Positions 1 to 8,508 of a stretch of 64,000 bases of DNA are shown here, in pieces (within the stretch, counting starts at the first letter, position 1; every line of letters begins with the position of its first letter). Under the pieces are notes generated by a model. The model was not told where the DNA came from. It saw only the letters and a program-made list of their open reading frames with translations, and made no database searches. Origin of the DNA: JBDIVL01 sp039794405 (lineage in GTDB: Bacteria; Planctomycetota; Brocadiia; Brocadiales; Brocadiaceae); contig JBDIVL010000002.1 in the NCBI GenBank assembly GCA_039794405.1, forward strand, positions 95,714 to 159,713, given 5' to 3'. The translations under genes were made by a program, and so were the position numbers.

Positions 1-1713
1 GATTGCCGAGATACATGCATGCTCCCAATACGATTCCCCGTCCTTTTTTTTATTGTGAAATTCCCCCCGCCATTCCTTGCCGGAGGTAATCATTTCCCAC
101 AAATGATTATACTCTTCCGGTAGCGTATCTCCCGATTTGAGAAGCCGGGGATTTTTCCCGAGAACATCTTCCAGGGTATATCCTGTTAACCGGGTAAATT
201 TAGCGTTCACATATTCAATATCCCCCTTGGTATCGGTTATGATAATTGAGCTGGGACTCTGCTCTACCGCATGAGATAGCTTACGAAGTTTTTCCTCTGC
301 CTTTCTGCGCTCGGTAATATCAATACCCGTACCGACAATATACTCAATTGAATCATTATTGAGGAGAGTAGTATTTGACCATTCCACAAGTCTGCGATCG
401 CCATTTTTTGTTACCCAGTAGTTTATATTCACACCCGGGAATTCCTTCCCTTTGAGTTTTTCAAAAACAACCTTAACCTTATCCATCTCTTCCGGCACAA
501 GGAACAATTCCCAGAAACACCTTCCTCTTACTTCATCAAATGAATAACCGGTTACATACTCACAGGTATTATTAAAGTAGATGATTTTCCCTGCGGTATC
601 AAGAACCACTACCAGCGCACCAACGGTATCAAGAACTGCAGAGATAAAACGGTGCTGTTTCTGGAGTGCATTAACAGCTTGTTTTTGTTCAGTTATGTCA
701 CGCAAAATCATCACAAACCGTTGTTGGCTGTCGAAACACAACTTACTCAATGATATATCCATTGGAAAAGCAATATCGCCTTTGCGCCACCCACTTGTCT
801 CATATATCCTGAAGTCTAAAATTACTTCTCTGCCCGTGCAGAGGTATTCATGTAAATGGTTATAATAAAGCTCCGGCATCAGCATCCTGACGTTCTTGCC
901 CATTACTTCTGCACAGGCATACCCAAACATCTTTTCCGCCGCAGGGTTAAACGACTCAATATTTCCATACCTGTCGAGGGTAATAATCCCGTCCATCGCA
1001 TGTTCAACAACTGAACTGATACGCATCTCACTGTTCATGAGTCTCATCGTATCCTGTCTAACCCTTACAATCATTGGTCTAAAAATAAAAAAGGCCTCCA
1101 TAAACAGCACAAATAGGGTAAAACTTAAGACCCCCATTTCCATATTCCGCAACCGGACACTATTTACTTCACTTTCTTTTTGGTATTGTTTTACCAGGAC
1201 ATCTAGAGATTCAATAAGCCTCGATGTAGATTCACCAAGAATATATTGAAAATGGGCATTACCTGAATCGATATCCTGAGTACGTGCAATTACCCTTATC
1301 TCGGAAACAAAGTCACGTATCTGTCTATCCAGAAATATCGGCGGACTAAAATAAATCGCTTGTACTGCAGGCGAAGGGCTGCCTGGCAGATTCATTTTCG
1401 GATTGCCCTGTATCAGACCATCCAGATAGCCTTCCAAGCAATCGGCTATATGGAATAACACAAACTGATATTTTTTACGTTCACTGTTTTCGGTACTATC
1501 CCTAAAAAGGTGTGAATATACCGCTGCCTGCTGCGACAGCATGCGCAGTTTACCGCTCATGTTTATAACGGCTGCACTGCTTCCCTGGAGTGTTATAACC
1601 CTGCACAACATCAGGCAGGCTGCAATACTCAGGCATGCCACGAGTCCTAAGGCCAATATATACCTCAGTGTCATGCCTTTTGTGGAAACTTTCTGTGCAA
1701 TATTCTTTTTCAT
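1..1713 (-). CDS. PilJ/PAS-domain membrane sensor protein, 3' end missing
   Basis: The reading frame starts at ATG 1713 and stays open to base 1, so only the N-terminal 571 residues are present. An N-terminal membrane segment (about 17-38) is followed by a PilJ-type four-helix sensor region with the typical NMSGKLRMLSQQA motif near residue 51, then a second membrane segment (about 193-213). Three PAS domains follow at roughly 231-350, 355-475 and 485-571. The first has the FixL-like stretch GIITLDRYGNIESFNPAAEK, and the second ends in a DITERRKAEEKL linker. The output domain (histidine kinase, GGDEF or other) lies outside the window, so the enzymatic role is unknown. The PilJ module in relatives senses nitrate or other small anions; that ligand is only an inference here. 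Confidence 0.85.
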   Translation of the reverse strand, partial: MKKNIAQKVSTKGMTLRYILALGLVACLSIAACLMLCRVITLQGSSAAVINMSGKLRMLSQQAAVYSHLFRDSTENSERKKYQFVLFHIADCLEGYLDGLIQGNPKMNLPGSPSPAVQAIYFSPPIFLDRQIRDFVSEIRVIARTQDIDSGNAHFQYILGESTSRLIESLDVLVKQYQKESEVNSVRLRNMEMGVLSFTLFVLFMEAFFIFRPMIVRVRQDTMRLMNSEMRISSVVEHAMDGIITLDRYGNIESFNPAAEKMFGYACAEVMGKNVRMLMPELYYNHLHEYLCTGREVILDFRIYETSGWRKGDIAFPMDISLSKLCFDSQQRFVMILRDITEQKQAVNALQKQHRFISAVLDTVGALVVVLDTAGKIIYFNNTCEYVTGYSFDEVRGRCFWELFLVPEEMDKVKVVFEKLKGKEFPGVNINYWVTKNGDRRLVEWSNTTLLNNDSIEYIVGTGIDITERRKAEEKLRKLSHAVEQSPSSIIITDTKGDIEYVNAKFTRLTGYTLEDVLGKNPRLLKSGDTLPEEYNHLWEMITSGKEWRGEFHNKKKDGESYWEHACISAI

Positions 1714-1964
1714 TTATTTTATAGCACTCTTTGCGGGTTGCCTTCACTAACAGACCAAATTATAACCCTCCCTCATGGAGGTTGATTCAATCTTAGAGCC
1801 ATAAACAGCCGATAGCGAATAGTTAACAGGAGATATTTTTCTTCCACTACATACTACTCACCAATTATGTACCTTATCAAATATAACAGCCTTAGAAACA
1901 CCCCTCTATTCCGTCTCGGGAGGAGATTCAGGGGGAATAAAGTACTATGACTACTGCATTTGTA

Positions 1965-2202
1965 GATTGAACCACATGTTTAGAATTAATGTATAAGTTT
2001 TTGATTGGTGCCAGGCTTAGAGACCGTCTGAAAAGTTTGGAGCAAGGGGAAATATATCGCTCCTCGGGAGCTAAAATTATGTACGAGATATTGTTTCTAT
2101 TCATAATTGTGCTCCTCATGGAGCACTCTGGAGACTTTTCAGACATTCTCTTAGGAAAATGTACCAAGCGTTTCGGTTCAATCGTGAACGATTGAACCAA
2201 CC
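1965..2202 (+). repeat. Disrupted copy of the 120-bp inverted-end repeat
   Basis: Shares the internal phrases GATTGAACCACATGTTT and TTTTTGATTGGTGCCAGG, and the right end TTTCGGTTCAATCG...GATTGAACCAACC, with the copies at 13054 and 37100. The left GGTTGGTTC end is missing. About 130 bp is inserted between the two halves, bounded by inverted GTCTGAAAAGT / ACTTTTCAGAC motifs (near 2025 and 2140). Confidence 0.7.
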
Positions 2203-2207
2203 CTGAG

Positions 2208-2236
2208 GGCACAGATAAACAAAGTTTGTCTGTGCC
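2208..2236. repeat. Hairpin-forming inverted repeat
   Basis: GGCACAGATAAAC and GTTTGTCTGTGCC can pair around a 3-nt loop with one mismatched position. No U-run follows on either strand, so a simple intrinsic terminator is unlikely. It sits directly beside the repeat ending at 2202. Confidence 0.55.
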
Positions 2237-2360
2237 ACCCTGAAAGCCGCATACGAAAAATGGAAATTCCTATACAATCAAGTTCTACCCTCTCTTCCCC
2301 ATCCTTCGCAGGGAAAGGGTAATAGAGAGGTTTTCCACCAGATACTTCATATATCGAGCG

Positions 2361-4427
2361 TTAAAAGTCTTTAAAATCATCACCTGCCAAAGAAATTACA
2401 CGATTTGGATTATTGGCTGTAACAACAAACTCCTTTCCACCACCGTCGCTTCCTATACCTTCTTCCGTATTTTGCAAGAATTTATTCAAACCTCTACCAT
2501 AAGACTTTCCTCCTATACCGGGTGATTTCTTATGGGCAGATAATTTCCTTCTAAAAGGAGCAGTAACCTCTTTTTCTACAAATGGCTCCGCCCCTGGAGT
2601 ATCTTCATTACTCTCCATATTAACTTCTCCTGCTATTTTATCGACAAGGGCATTGAGTCCTTGAGCCTGGGAAGATAACTCCTCACTCGCGGCAGCCGTT
2701 TCCTCGGCGTTTGCTGCGTTCTGCTGTATGACCTGATCCATTTGCTGAATAGCCTTGCTGATCTGTTCTATTCCGTTGGTCTGCTCTTCTGAGGCAGTAG
2801 CAATCTCATTTACCAGATCAGTAACTTTTTTTACCTGAACAACTATTTCAGAAAACGTCTCTTTAGTATTTTTTACCAGCGTTGTCCCGATATCTGCCTT
2901 TTTTACACTATCTGTAATTAAGGCCGTAATATCCTTTGCCGCTGTAGAGCTTCTCTGTGCAAGATTCCGAACCTCTTCCGCCACAACGGCAAAACCACGT
3001 CCATGTTCTCCTGCACGCGCAGCCTCTACCGCTGCGTTCAATGCCAGGAGGTTTGTCTGGAAGGCGATGCCTTCGATAATTTTAATAATATCCGCTATCT
3101 TGCCGCTGCTTTCAGAAATATTCTTCATTGCACCATCCATTTCATGAACAGTAGCATTATTACGTTCGACCGTAGCATTGCATGCCTTTGCTAACTTGGC
3201 TGCCTCTGCTGCATTATCAGCATTTTGCCTCGTCATGGAAGCAATCTCTTCCATGGTTGATGAGGTTTCTTCAACTGACGCTGCCTGCTCGGAAGCCCCT
3301 TCGGAAAGGCTCTGGCTTGAGTCAGATATTTGCTCGGATGCAGACGACACCTGAGAAGCACCACCGGTAAGGTCACTAAGGAGACTTCTAAAGAGCGTGG
3401 TAATCCTTGTAGCCAGTTTGATATTAAATATAGCAAGAAACACACCTGCTGCTATACCAATCCCAATGGTCAGGACAGCGACGAACCACATCAATTTTTG
3501 TAATTCTAGTGCCGTTTGTGAATCATCTTCCAGGAGTTTAGCTACATTACTCCCTATTTGGTCTATGTCTTTTTGAACCATTGCCACAAGCGGGGCGAGT
3601 TCTTCCCTGAGGTGTTTCAAGTCCAGCCGATACTCGTTTCCTCGCCTGATCGCAAAAATCTTCCCCGGGTGGGTATTGAAAGCCTCTTCATCTTTCACAA
3701 TATTTGTTACCATCTTTTGAATACCTATCGGTAAATCTTTGGATAATACTTGCAAACGTGTTATCCCGCCGGTACGCATTGCACGGGCAGACTCATAGTC
3801 CTTGATATATTTTTCATCTGCACTTTCCATAAAACCCCGAATAGCCATACCAGACCGTGCAGAACCCGCACGGTACTGAGCTGATGCATAAATCGCATCC
3901 CGTATAGCATTGGTGGCAGAACTCTTGCTTAGTTCCTCCATCACCTTATCGATCTTCTCATTGATGGATTGAAAGAGGGGAGCCATATTAGTATAAAAAT
4001 AGTGAGCGGTTACATCATTTTCCGGACTACGTCTCTTTTCGATAACCCGGTCAGCAGACACGTAAAATTTTTCCAGGCAATTCCCGATCTCCTTCAATAA
4101 ATCCTTATTTTCTTGTATGGTCCAGTACTTTGATACATCATCAAGCTTTTTATAACTTTCCTGCATTTCAGACCTTGCCTTTTCAAAATCTTGCACATAT
4201 TTCTCCTCACCCGATGCAAGAAAACCCCTTATCCCCCCAACAGCCAAACCATAATGCCTTAAAAGCTGTTCAGCCCTTATCGCAGACGGCGTTCGAATGT
4301 TTAGTACTTTTTGGCTGACTTCCGTCATTCCCGTTAACCAATACAGGATTAACCCACCGGAAACGGCAGATATAAGAATCAATATTACAAAGCTGCTACC
4401 GATTTTCTTCCCAACGGTTAATTTCAT
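2361..4427 (-). CDS. Methyl-accepting chemotaxis protein
   Basis: Chemoreceptor of 688 residues that would pass ligand signals to the CheA/CheW complex. It has a membrane segment at about 11-33, a periplasmic helical region to about 312, a second membrane segment at about 313-336, and a long cytoplasmic coiled coil with the conserved hairpin tip GIAFQTNLLALNAAVEAARA. The periplasmic part contains two similar modules (RGFLASGEEKY near 70 and RGFMESADEKY near 200), as in helical-bimodular sensor domains. A clear HAMP domain is not evident between membrane and signalling regions. The C-terminal tail is long and lacks an obvious CheR-binding pentapeptide. The start is preceded by AAAGGGAGAAAG, a good ribosome-binding site. 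Confidence 0.93.
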   Translation of the reverse strand: MKLTVGKKIGSSFVILILISAVSGGLILYWLTGMTEVSQKVLNIRTPSAIRAEQLLRHYGLAVGGIRGFLASGEEKYVQDFEKARSEMQESYKKLDDVSKYWTIQENKDLLKEIGNCLEKFYVSADRVIEKRRSPENDVTAHYFYTNMAPLFQSINEKIDKVMEELSKSSATNAIRDAIYASAQYRAGSARSGMAIRGFMESADEKYIKDYESARAMRTGGITRLQVLSKDLPIGIQKMVTNIVKDEEAFNTHPGKIFAIRRGNEYRLDLKHLREELAPLVAMVQKDIDQIGSNVAKLLEDDSQTALELQKLMWFVAVLTIGIGIAAGVFLAIFNIKLATRITTLFRSLLSDLTGGASQVSSASEQISDSSQSLSEGASEQAASVEETSSTMEEIASMTRQNADNAAEAAKLAKACNATVERNNATVHEMDGAMKNISESSGKIADIIKIIEGIAFQTNLLALNAAVEAARAGEHGRGFAVVAEEVRNLAQRSSTAAKDITALITDSVKKADIGTTLVKNTKETFSEIVVQVKKVTDLVNEIATASEEQTNGIEQISKAIQQMDQVIQQNAANAEETAAASEELSSQAQGLNALVDKIAGEVNMESNEDTPGAEPFVEKEVTAPFRRKLSAHKKSPGIGGKSYGRGLNKFLQNTEEGIGSDGGGKEFVVTANNPNRVISLAGDDFKDF

Positions 4428-4488
4428 TTCTTTCTCCCTTTTTCATCATAGCATAACGTCAAAAATGCGGTGAACTATCACAAAATGC

Positions 4489-4584
4489 CTATAATTTTCT
4501 GTAGGTATCAGAAACCATTAGCAATTCTTCCGTACTTCTACTCAACTCCGATACTGCCTCTTTTAATTCTGCAGTCTTTTGCAT
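4489..4584 (-). CDS. Possible 31-residue helical small protein
   Basis: A short frame runs from ATG 4584 to the stop at 4489, upstream of the chemoreceptor and on the same strand. The predicted peptide is strongly amphipathic (MQKTAELKEAVSELSRSTEE, then a short tail) and resembles a fragment of an MCP coiled coil. A weak GGGGAT site lies upstream. It could be a real microprotein, a remnant of a longer gene, or chance; codon use alone cannot decide. Confidence 0.3.
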   Translation of the reverse strand: MQKTAELKEAVSELSRSTEELLMVSDTYRKL

Positions 4585-4713
4585 AATTATCCCCAACAGG
4601 AACTTGAAAAGGTTTTCAAAAATAAAACCGCTCTACAATGAAAAACAGAATACAAATGACAAAACACAGAATGCATACGCCTGTCATCTGGATTCTGCTA
4701 AGTATGGTAAGCA

Positions 4714-5289
4714 TCATGGAGGTCTTTTCCATAGTTGGAGAAGGGATAAATATTCCTGATAACCGGTAGGTATCTGGTTGCTATAAAAAATAGTCCTTTT
4801 TCTTCTTCCATCAATAAGAGATTCCTGCAAAAGGCCAGATTTCTTCAATCTTTTCACTACCCGCCCTACCGTTGCAAGAGAAATAGACATCCCTTCGTTC
4901 TTAATCTGAATTGAAATCTGCTTTCTTGTCCAGAAAGGATGTACTTCTTTTAATTCCTTTATCCTGTCCACCACCCATTGTGGTGTGGTTGGTTCCCTCA
5001 ATTTTTTTGGCTTGCGGTTTTTTTTATTGTCCTCAAGTGAGGATAAGTTATTTGGATCATAGCGCTTTTTCCATCGGTAAAAGGTATCCGGCGATATACC
5101 AAAATGACGACAGGTAAGTCTTGCATTTTTCCCATTCTTTTCGTAATAATCAAACCACTCAAGCTTCCTCTTTATCTCATCCGATAAAACTGGAGGTTTA
5201 CAATCTTTACCGCCAACTTCTGAATTGAATGTATCTGATCCTTTGTTATCCACAGAAACGCCCATTTTCTCCTTATTCACCTCTGCCAT
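4714..5289 (-). pseudogene. Truncated transposase-like protein (HTH region only)
   Basis: A protein of 191 residues with an HTH segment (about 45-75: ARLTCRHFGISPDTFYRWKK) and a second winged-helix-like region (about 100-150, ending VGRVVKRLKKSGLL). This is the order seen in the N-terminal half of IS481/IS3-type integrases. The DDE catalytic core (rve domain) that should follow is absent, and the frame ends in a short unrelated tail. No terminal inverted repeats are seen nearby. It is most likely a remnant of an insertion sequence, though a domesticated DNA-binding regulator is possible. Confidence 0.55.
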
Positions 5290-6596
5290 AAAATCTGAGA
5301 ATATACTTTACTGTATGATATCTATAAGAAATATTTCTATTTCCATATTCGGAAATCTAGATAATTTCTTAAATATTTTCCACAAAAAAGTCACGATATA
5401 TTATCACAATTATCACAACTAATTATAAACACAACACTTATATCTACCAGAAAACCATGCGTCCTACATCTATTTGATTTTTATTTTATTTACACTCAAA
5501 TAGTTAACATATACTTAGAATTTTAGAAGTTTTTAAAACAAACAACACAAATAGTACGTCATGTATGTGACTTTAAAATAAGATGTTACACAATCATCGT
5601 TATCAATAATGCTGTTATAGAAATATTAGTGAGGCAAGGCTTCAGACTTAATAAAAAGTAAGAACGATTGAACCAGCCCTGGAAATGGTTATTTGTAGAT
5701 GCAAGACATATTGGCTTGATAGAAAAGGTTAAAACATTTAGAATTACCATAATAGTTTGTAACAGTCTGGTCATTACATGGAGGAGCAGGTAAGTAGTCA
5801 GGCTACTTACTGCCTACTGCAGTAAACTATAGTTATCTCAAAAGAAATGTCACATAGCGTAGCAGATTTTCGCGGAAAATACAGCGTTTCTAAGACCATT
5901 AGAGCAGCGTTTCGTTTTAACGTTACAAGATATCTATCTCTTTTTAGTTTTCCTAGTCCCAAAGTAGTGATTATAGTGTCAGCGTATTCTTTATTTCCCA
6001 ATCCAGAAGGGGGGTAGCATGGGGAACCTGCGGAGAGGTGTCATCTCTTTAGGATTTGCCGTTATTTTTCCGGTTGGTTCAATCTTGCAGATTGAACCAT
6101 ACGTTTCGGCATGTTGATTGACTTCGGGCCGATTTAATTTTGTAGAGACTCAAGATTTTGCGTCTCTACCACATATTTTGAGTGTTATACAGGTTTTGGA
6201 TTGGCACCAGGTACCAGTAACATATCCAAACGTTTTAGTTCAATCGTGGACGATTGAACCAACATGGGGAGACAGTGAATGGTTACATGGTTATGTGTGG
6301 TTGGATGGTTAACAGCCATGTAGCCATTCAACTATTGAGCCATCTCTCCCCTGTGTCAAAGCAAAGATTTCTCATTCGCTTTGCTTCTTCGAAATGGCAA
6401 ACTTACCATGTTCGGTCCCATTCATTGAATACTATAAGTACCTGATACTTACGATAATAGTTTGTAATGGTTCTATTCATCATAGACAATTCTGATATCG
6501 CAGGGAATGAGGAAGTAGGCAAGTAAGTATAGTACAGGCTGCCAGCTATCTTCTGCGGTGAACTATTATGATAGTTTTTAAGAAAAGGATACAATC
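5290..6596. other. Intergenic region, 1.3 kb, AT-rich with repeats
   Basis: No supported gene. The left part (5290-5600) is very AT-rich. A right-end fragment of the inverted-end repeat appears at about 5665-5680 (CGATTGAACCAGCC), and a copy with extra internal DNA lies at 6072-6263. The motif ATAATAGTTTGTAA occurs at about 5750 and 6450, each followed some 70-110 bp later by a rough inverse copy (AAACTATAGTTAT, AACTATTATGATAG), which suggests two diverged copies of another small palindromic element. Confidence 0.55.
6072..6263 (+). repeat. Inverted-end repeat with about 70 bp extra inside
   Basis: Begins with GGTTGGTTCAATC and ends with GATTGAACCAAC, as in the 120-bp copies at 13054 and 37100. 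It is longer because a hairpin-forming stretch (GTAGAGAC...GTCTCTAC, about 6143-6170) and flanking DNA sit in the middle. Confidence 0.7.
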
Positions 6597-7415
6597 TTGC
6601 CAAAAATCTCTGTAAAAGATTTTCATCTCGACTATACGCTCCATTGTGGACAGCTATTTCGGGTTTCCAGGGTAGAAGACTGGTATTATATTACCATAAG
6701 GAATCGCATCTTCAGGGTTCGGCAATCTAACCATCGATTGGAGTTTCACGGCATTGATAAGGAGTCTTTCGTAAGGTATTTTGCCCTCGACGAGCCATAT
6801 TCTCCTATTATCAAACAAATAAACAGGGATTCATATATGAATGCAGCTATAAAGAAATATTATGGATTGCGGATTGTGCGACAAGACCCGTGGGAGTGCC
6901 TGATATCTTTTTTGTGCTCTTCAGCAGCAAATATTCCTAAAATAAAATTAAACCTTGAGACTTTGGCACAATTCTTTGGGAAAAAGATTGAATTGTATGG
7001 ATTTGAGCAGTACTCATTTCCAAATCCTGGCGATTTAAATAACTACGAGAAGATTCTCATGGCAAAGACGGGGTTTCGGGCAAAATATATCAAAACCGCC
7101 AATAACCTTGTTGATGAAACCTTTTTAGCATCGTTAAAAAAACTCCCTTACCTGGAAGCAAAAAAGGCATTAAAACTTATCCCCGGGGTTGGAGATAAGA
7201 TTGCCGATTGCATCCTTTTGTTTTCCCTTGGTTTTACTGAAGCATTCCCCATCGATACCTGGATGAAAAAAATCCTTAAAAAACTTTATTTTAGAAATGA
7301 AGATGTGTCGAATCTTCAATTAGAAACATTTGGCTCAAAATACTTTGGCAAGTATGCTGGATATGCGCAGCAGTTTCTCTATATGCGAGCAAGGGATTCG
7401 ATGTCTGAATTATGA
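6597..7415 (+). CDS. ogg: 8-oxoguanine DNA glycosylase, OGG1 family
   Basis: Base-excision repair enzyme of 272 residues predicted to remove 8-oxoguanine and nick the strand by beta-elimination. The N-terminal OGG-type beta domain carries LDYTLHCGQLFRV (residues 11-23). The helix-hairpin-helix/GPD core reads LIPGVGDKIADC, placing the catalytic lysine at K201, with the conserved aspartate at D220 in FPIDTW. Length and order match bacterial (clostridial-type) OGG proteins rather than MutM or AGOG. The start is TTG, supported by AGAAAAGGAT about 7 nt upstream. The gene stands alone between repeat-rich spacers. Confidence 0.9.
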   Translation: MPKISVKDFHLDYTLHCGQLFRVSRVEDWYYITIRNRIFRVRQSNHRLEFHGIDKESFVRYFALDEPYSPIIKQINRDSYMNAAIKKYYGLRIVRQDPWECLISFLCSSAANIPKIKLNLETLAQFFGKKIELYGFEQYSFPNPGDLNNYEKILMAKTGFRAKYIKTANNLVDETFLASLKKLPYLEAKKALKLIPGVGDKIADCILLFSLGFTEAFPIDTWMKKILKKLYFRNEDVSNLQLETFGSKYFGKYAGYAQQFLYMRARDSMSEL

Positions 7416-7845
7416 ATTGAAAAGCTAGCGTGGCAAAGCATCAGATCGATAAAAGAGATTGAAAACCACAGATATCACGGATTGCACAGATTCTGATAAA
7501 ATGAATAAACGGGTGAATGGGCATATGAGATTTCTCATCTAGTGCATCATCAAGGTAGTTCATAATAAATTATAGAGTATCTATCATGCGAAGTTTTATC
7601 CGAAGCAATCTTTTTGAAGTATTCAAGAGATTGCTCCGGAAATGATTGAACCAGCATGATTATCAAACATTACCTAGATAATGTACCAGTACAGAAGTCC
7701 CCGGCGGGGGGCGTCTCTACTATCCACACATTCAGTCATTTACCCACCTACTTATCCGCTATCACTAATTCGAGATTTTTATCTGTGGTTCCGGGTATTT
7801 CTTCTAAAATCAGGCCATGTGCAAAGATAAAGTCAAAGGTGACTA
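7416..7845. other. Intergenic region, 430 bp
   Basis: No gene is supported. It contains a fragment matching the right end of the inverted-end repeat (GATTGAACCAGC near 7644) and a GC-rich stretch (CCCCGGCGGGGGGCGTCTCTAC near 7700) whose tail matches the GTCTCTAC hairpin element seen at 6160. Confidence 0.5.
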
Positions 7846-8349
7846 CTATGCATGAGTCCCGGATTTAACCATCTTCTTTTTTACAAAATTCATTAATCCG
7901 CCGGATCGAATAATCTCCTGCATTTCAAGGGGAAATGGCTCAAACCTGAATTGTTTTTTTGAGGTATGATTTATAATTTCGGCATCATCAAGGTCAATTT
8001 CTATTTCATCGCCTTCCCGGATTTGCTCTGCCGCTTCAGAACATTCAAAAATAGGCAGGCCGATATTTATGGCATTCCTAAAAAAAATGCGGGCAAAGGA
8101 CTTTGCAATAACGCAAGAAATACCTGTAGCCTTGATAGAAATTGGCGCATGTTCGCGGGAGGAGCCGCAGCCAAAATTCTCTCCTGCCACGATAATGTCA
8201 CCCACACTAATCTTTTTAACAAAGTTTGGATCAACGTCTTCCATACAGTGTGATGCTAATTCTTTTGTATTGGTAGTATTAAGATACCGTGCCGGAATAA
8301 TCTCGTCAGTATTAATATTATCTCCAAATTTCCAACATTTACCCTTCAT
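7846..8349 (-). CDS. leuD: 3-isopropylmalate dehydratase small subunit
   Basis: Swivel-domain subunit (167 residues) that pairs with LeuC to isomerise 2-isopropylmalate to 3-isopropylmalate in leucine synthesis. Recognisable motifs are WKFGDNINTDEIIPARYL at the N-terminus and GENFGCGSSREHAP near residue 60, the substrate-binding loop. It has the short length of the archaeal/bacterial two-subunit type. It lies downstream of leuC on the same strand but is separated from it by the 4.3-kb activase gene, which is unusual. A homoaconitase or citraconate-isomerising subunit is a less likely alternative. Confidence 0.9.
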   Translation of the reverse strand: MKGKCWKFGDNINTDEIIPARYLNTTNTKELASHCMEDVDPNFVKKISVGDIIVAGENFGCGSSREHAPISIKATGISCVIAKSFARIFFRNAINIGLPIFECSEAAEQIREGDEIEIDLDDAEIINHTSKKQFRFEPFPLEMQEIIRSGGLMNFVKKKMVKSGTHA

Positions 8350-8360
8350 GATAACCTCCC

Positions 8361-8446
8361 AACAAGGTAAAGCCTCAAACCGATAAAAAAATCGATAACT
8401 ATAGTTTCACATATACTACAAGATCATGAGCTGACATCTGATTGAT
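8361..8446 (-). repeat. Partial copy of the GAGGC-hairpin intergenic repeat
   Basis: Read on the minus strand, it matches the right half of the repeats at 40072 and 49772: GTCAGCTCATGATC, TATGTGAAACTATAGTTA, then TTTATCGGTTTGAGGCTT. It overlaps the leuD leader. The adjacent TTTTAAAACTTGACTC (about 8464-8479) also recurs near 20503 and 42805. Confidence 0.6.
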
Positions 8447-8508
8447 TATCCAGTCCTGGTTACTTTTAAAACTTGACTCAGGAGTAATATCATAATGCAC
8501 TTCACCTG

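Larger units (their letters stand above)
1714..2360. other. Intergenic region, 647 bp, repeat-rich
   Basis: No convincing gene is seen. It holds a disrupted copy of the 120-bp inverted-end repeat (1965-2202), a nested element inside that copy, and a strong hairpin at 2208-2236. The remaining sequence is featureless and not codon-like. Confidence 0.6.

Noticed and set aside
6143..6170. GTAGAGAC/GTCTCTAC hairpin as a transcription terminator
   Set aside because: No U-run and no gene ends upstream; it belongs to the repeat complex.
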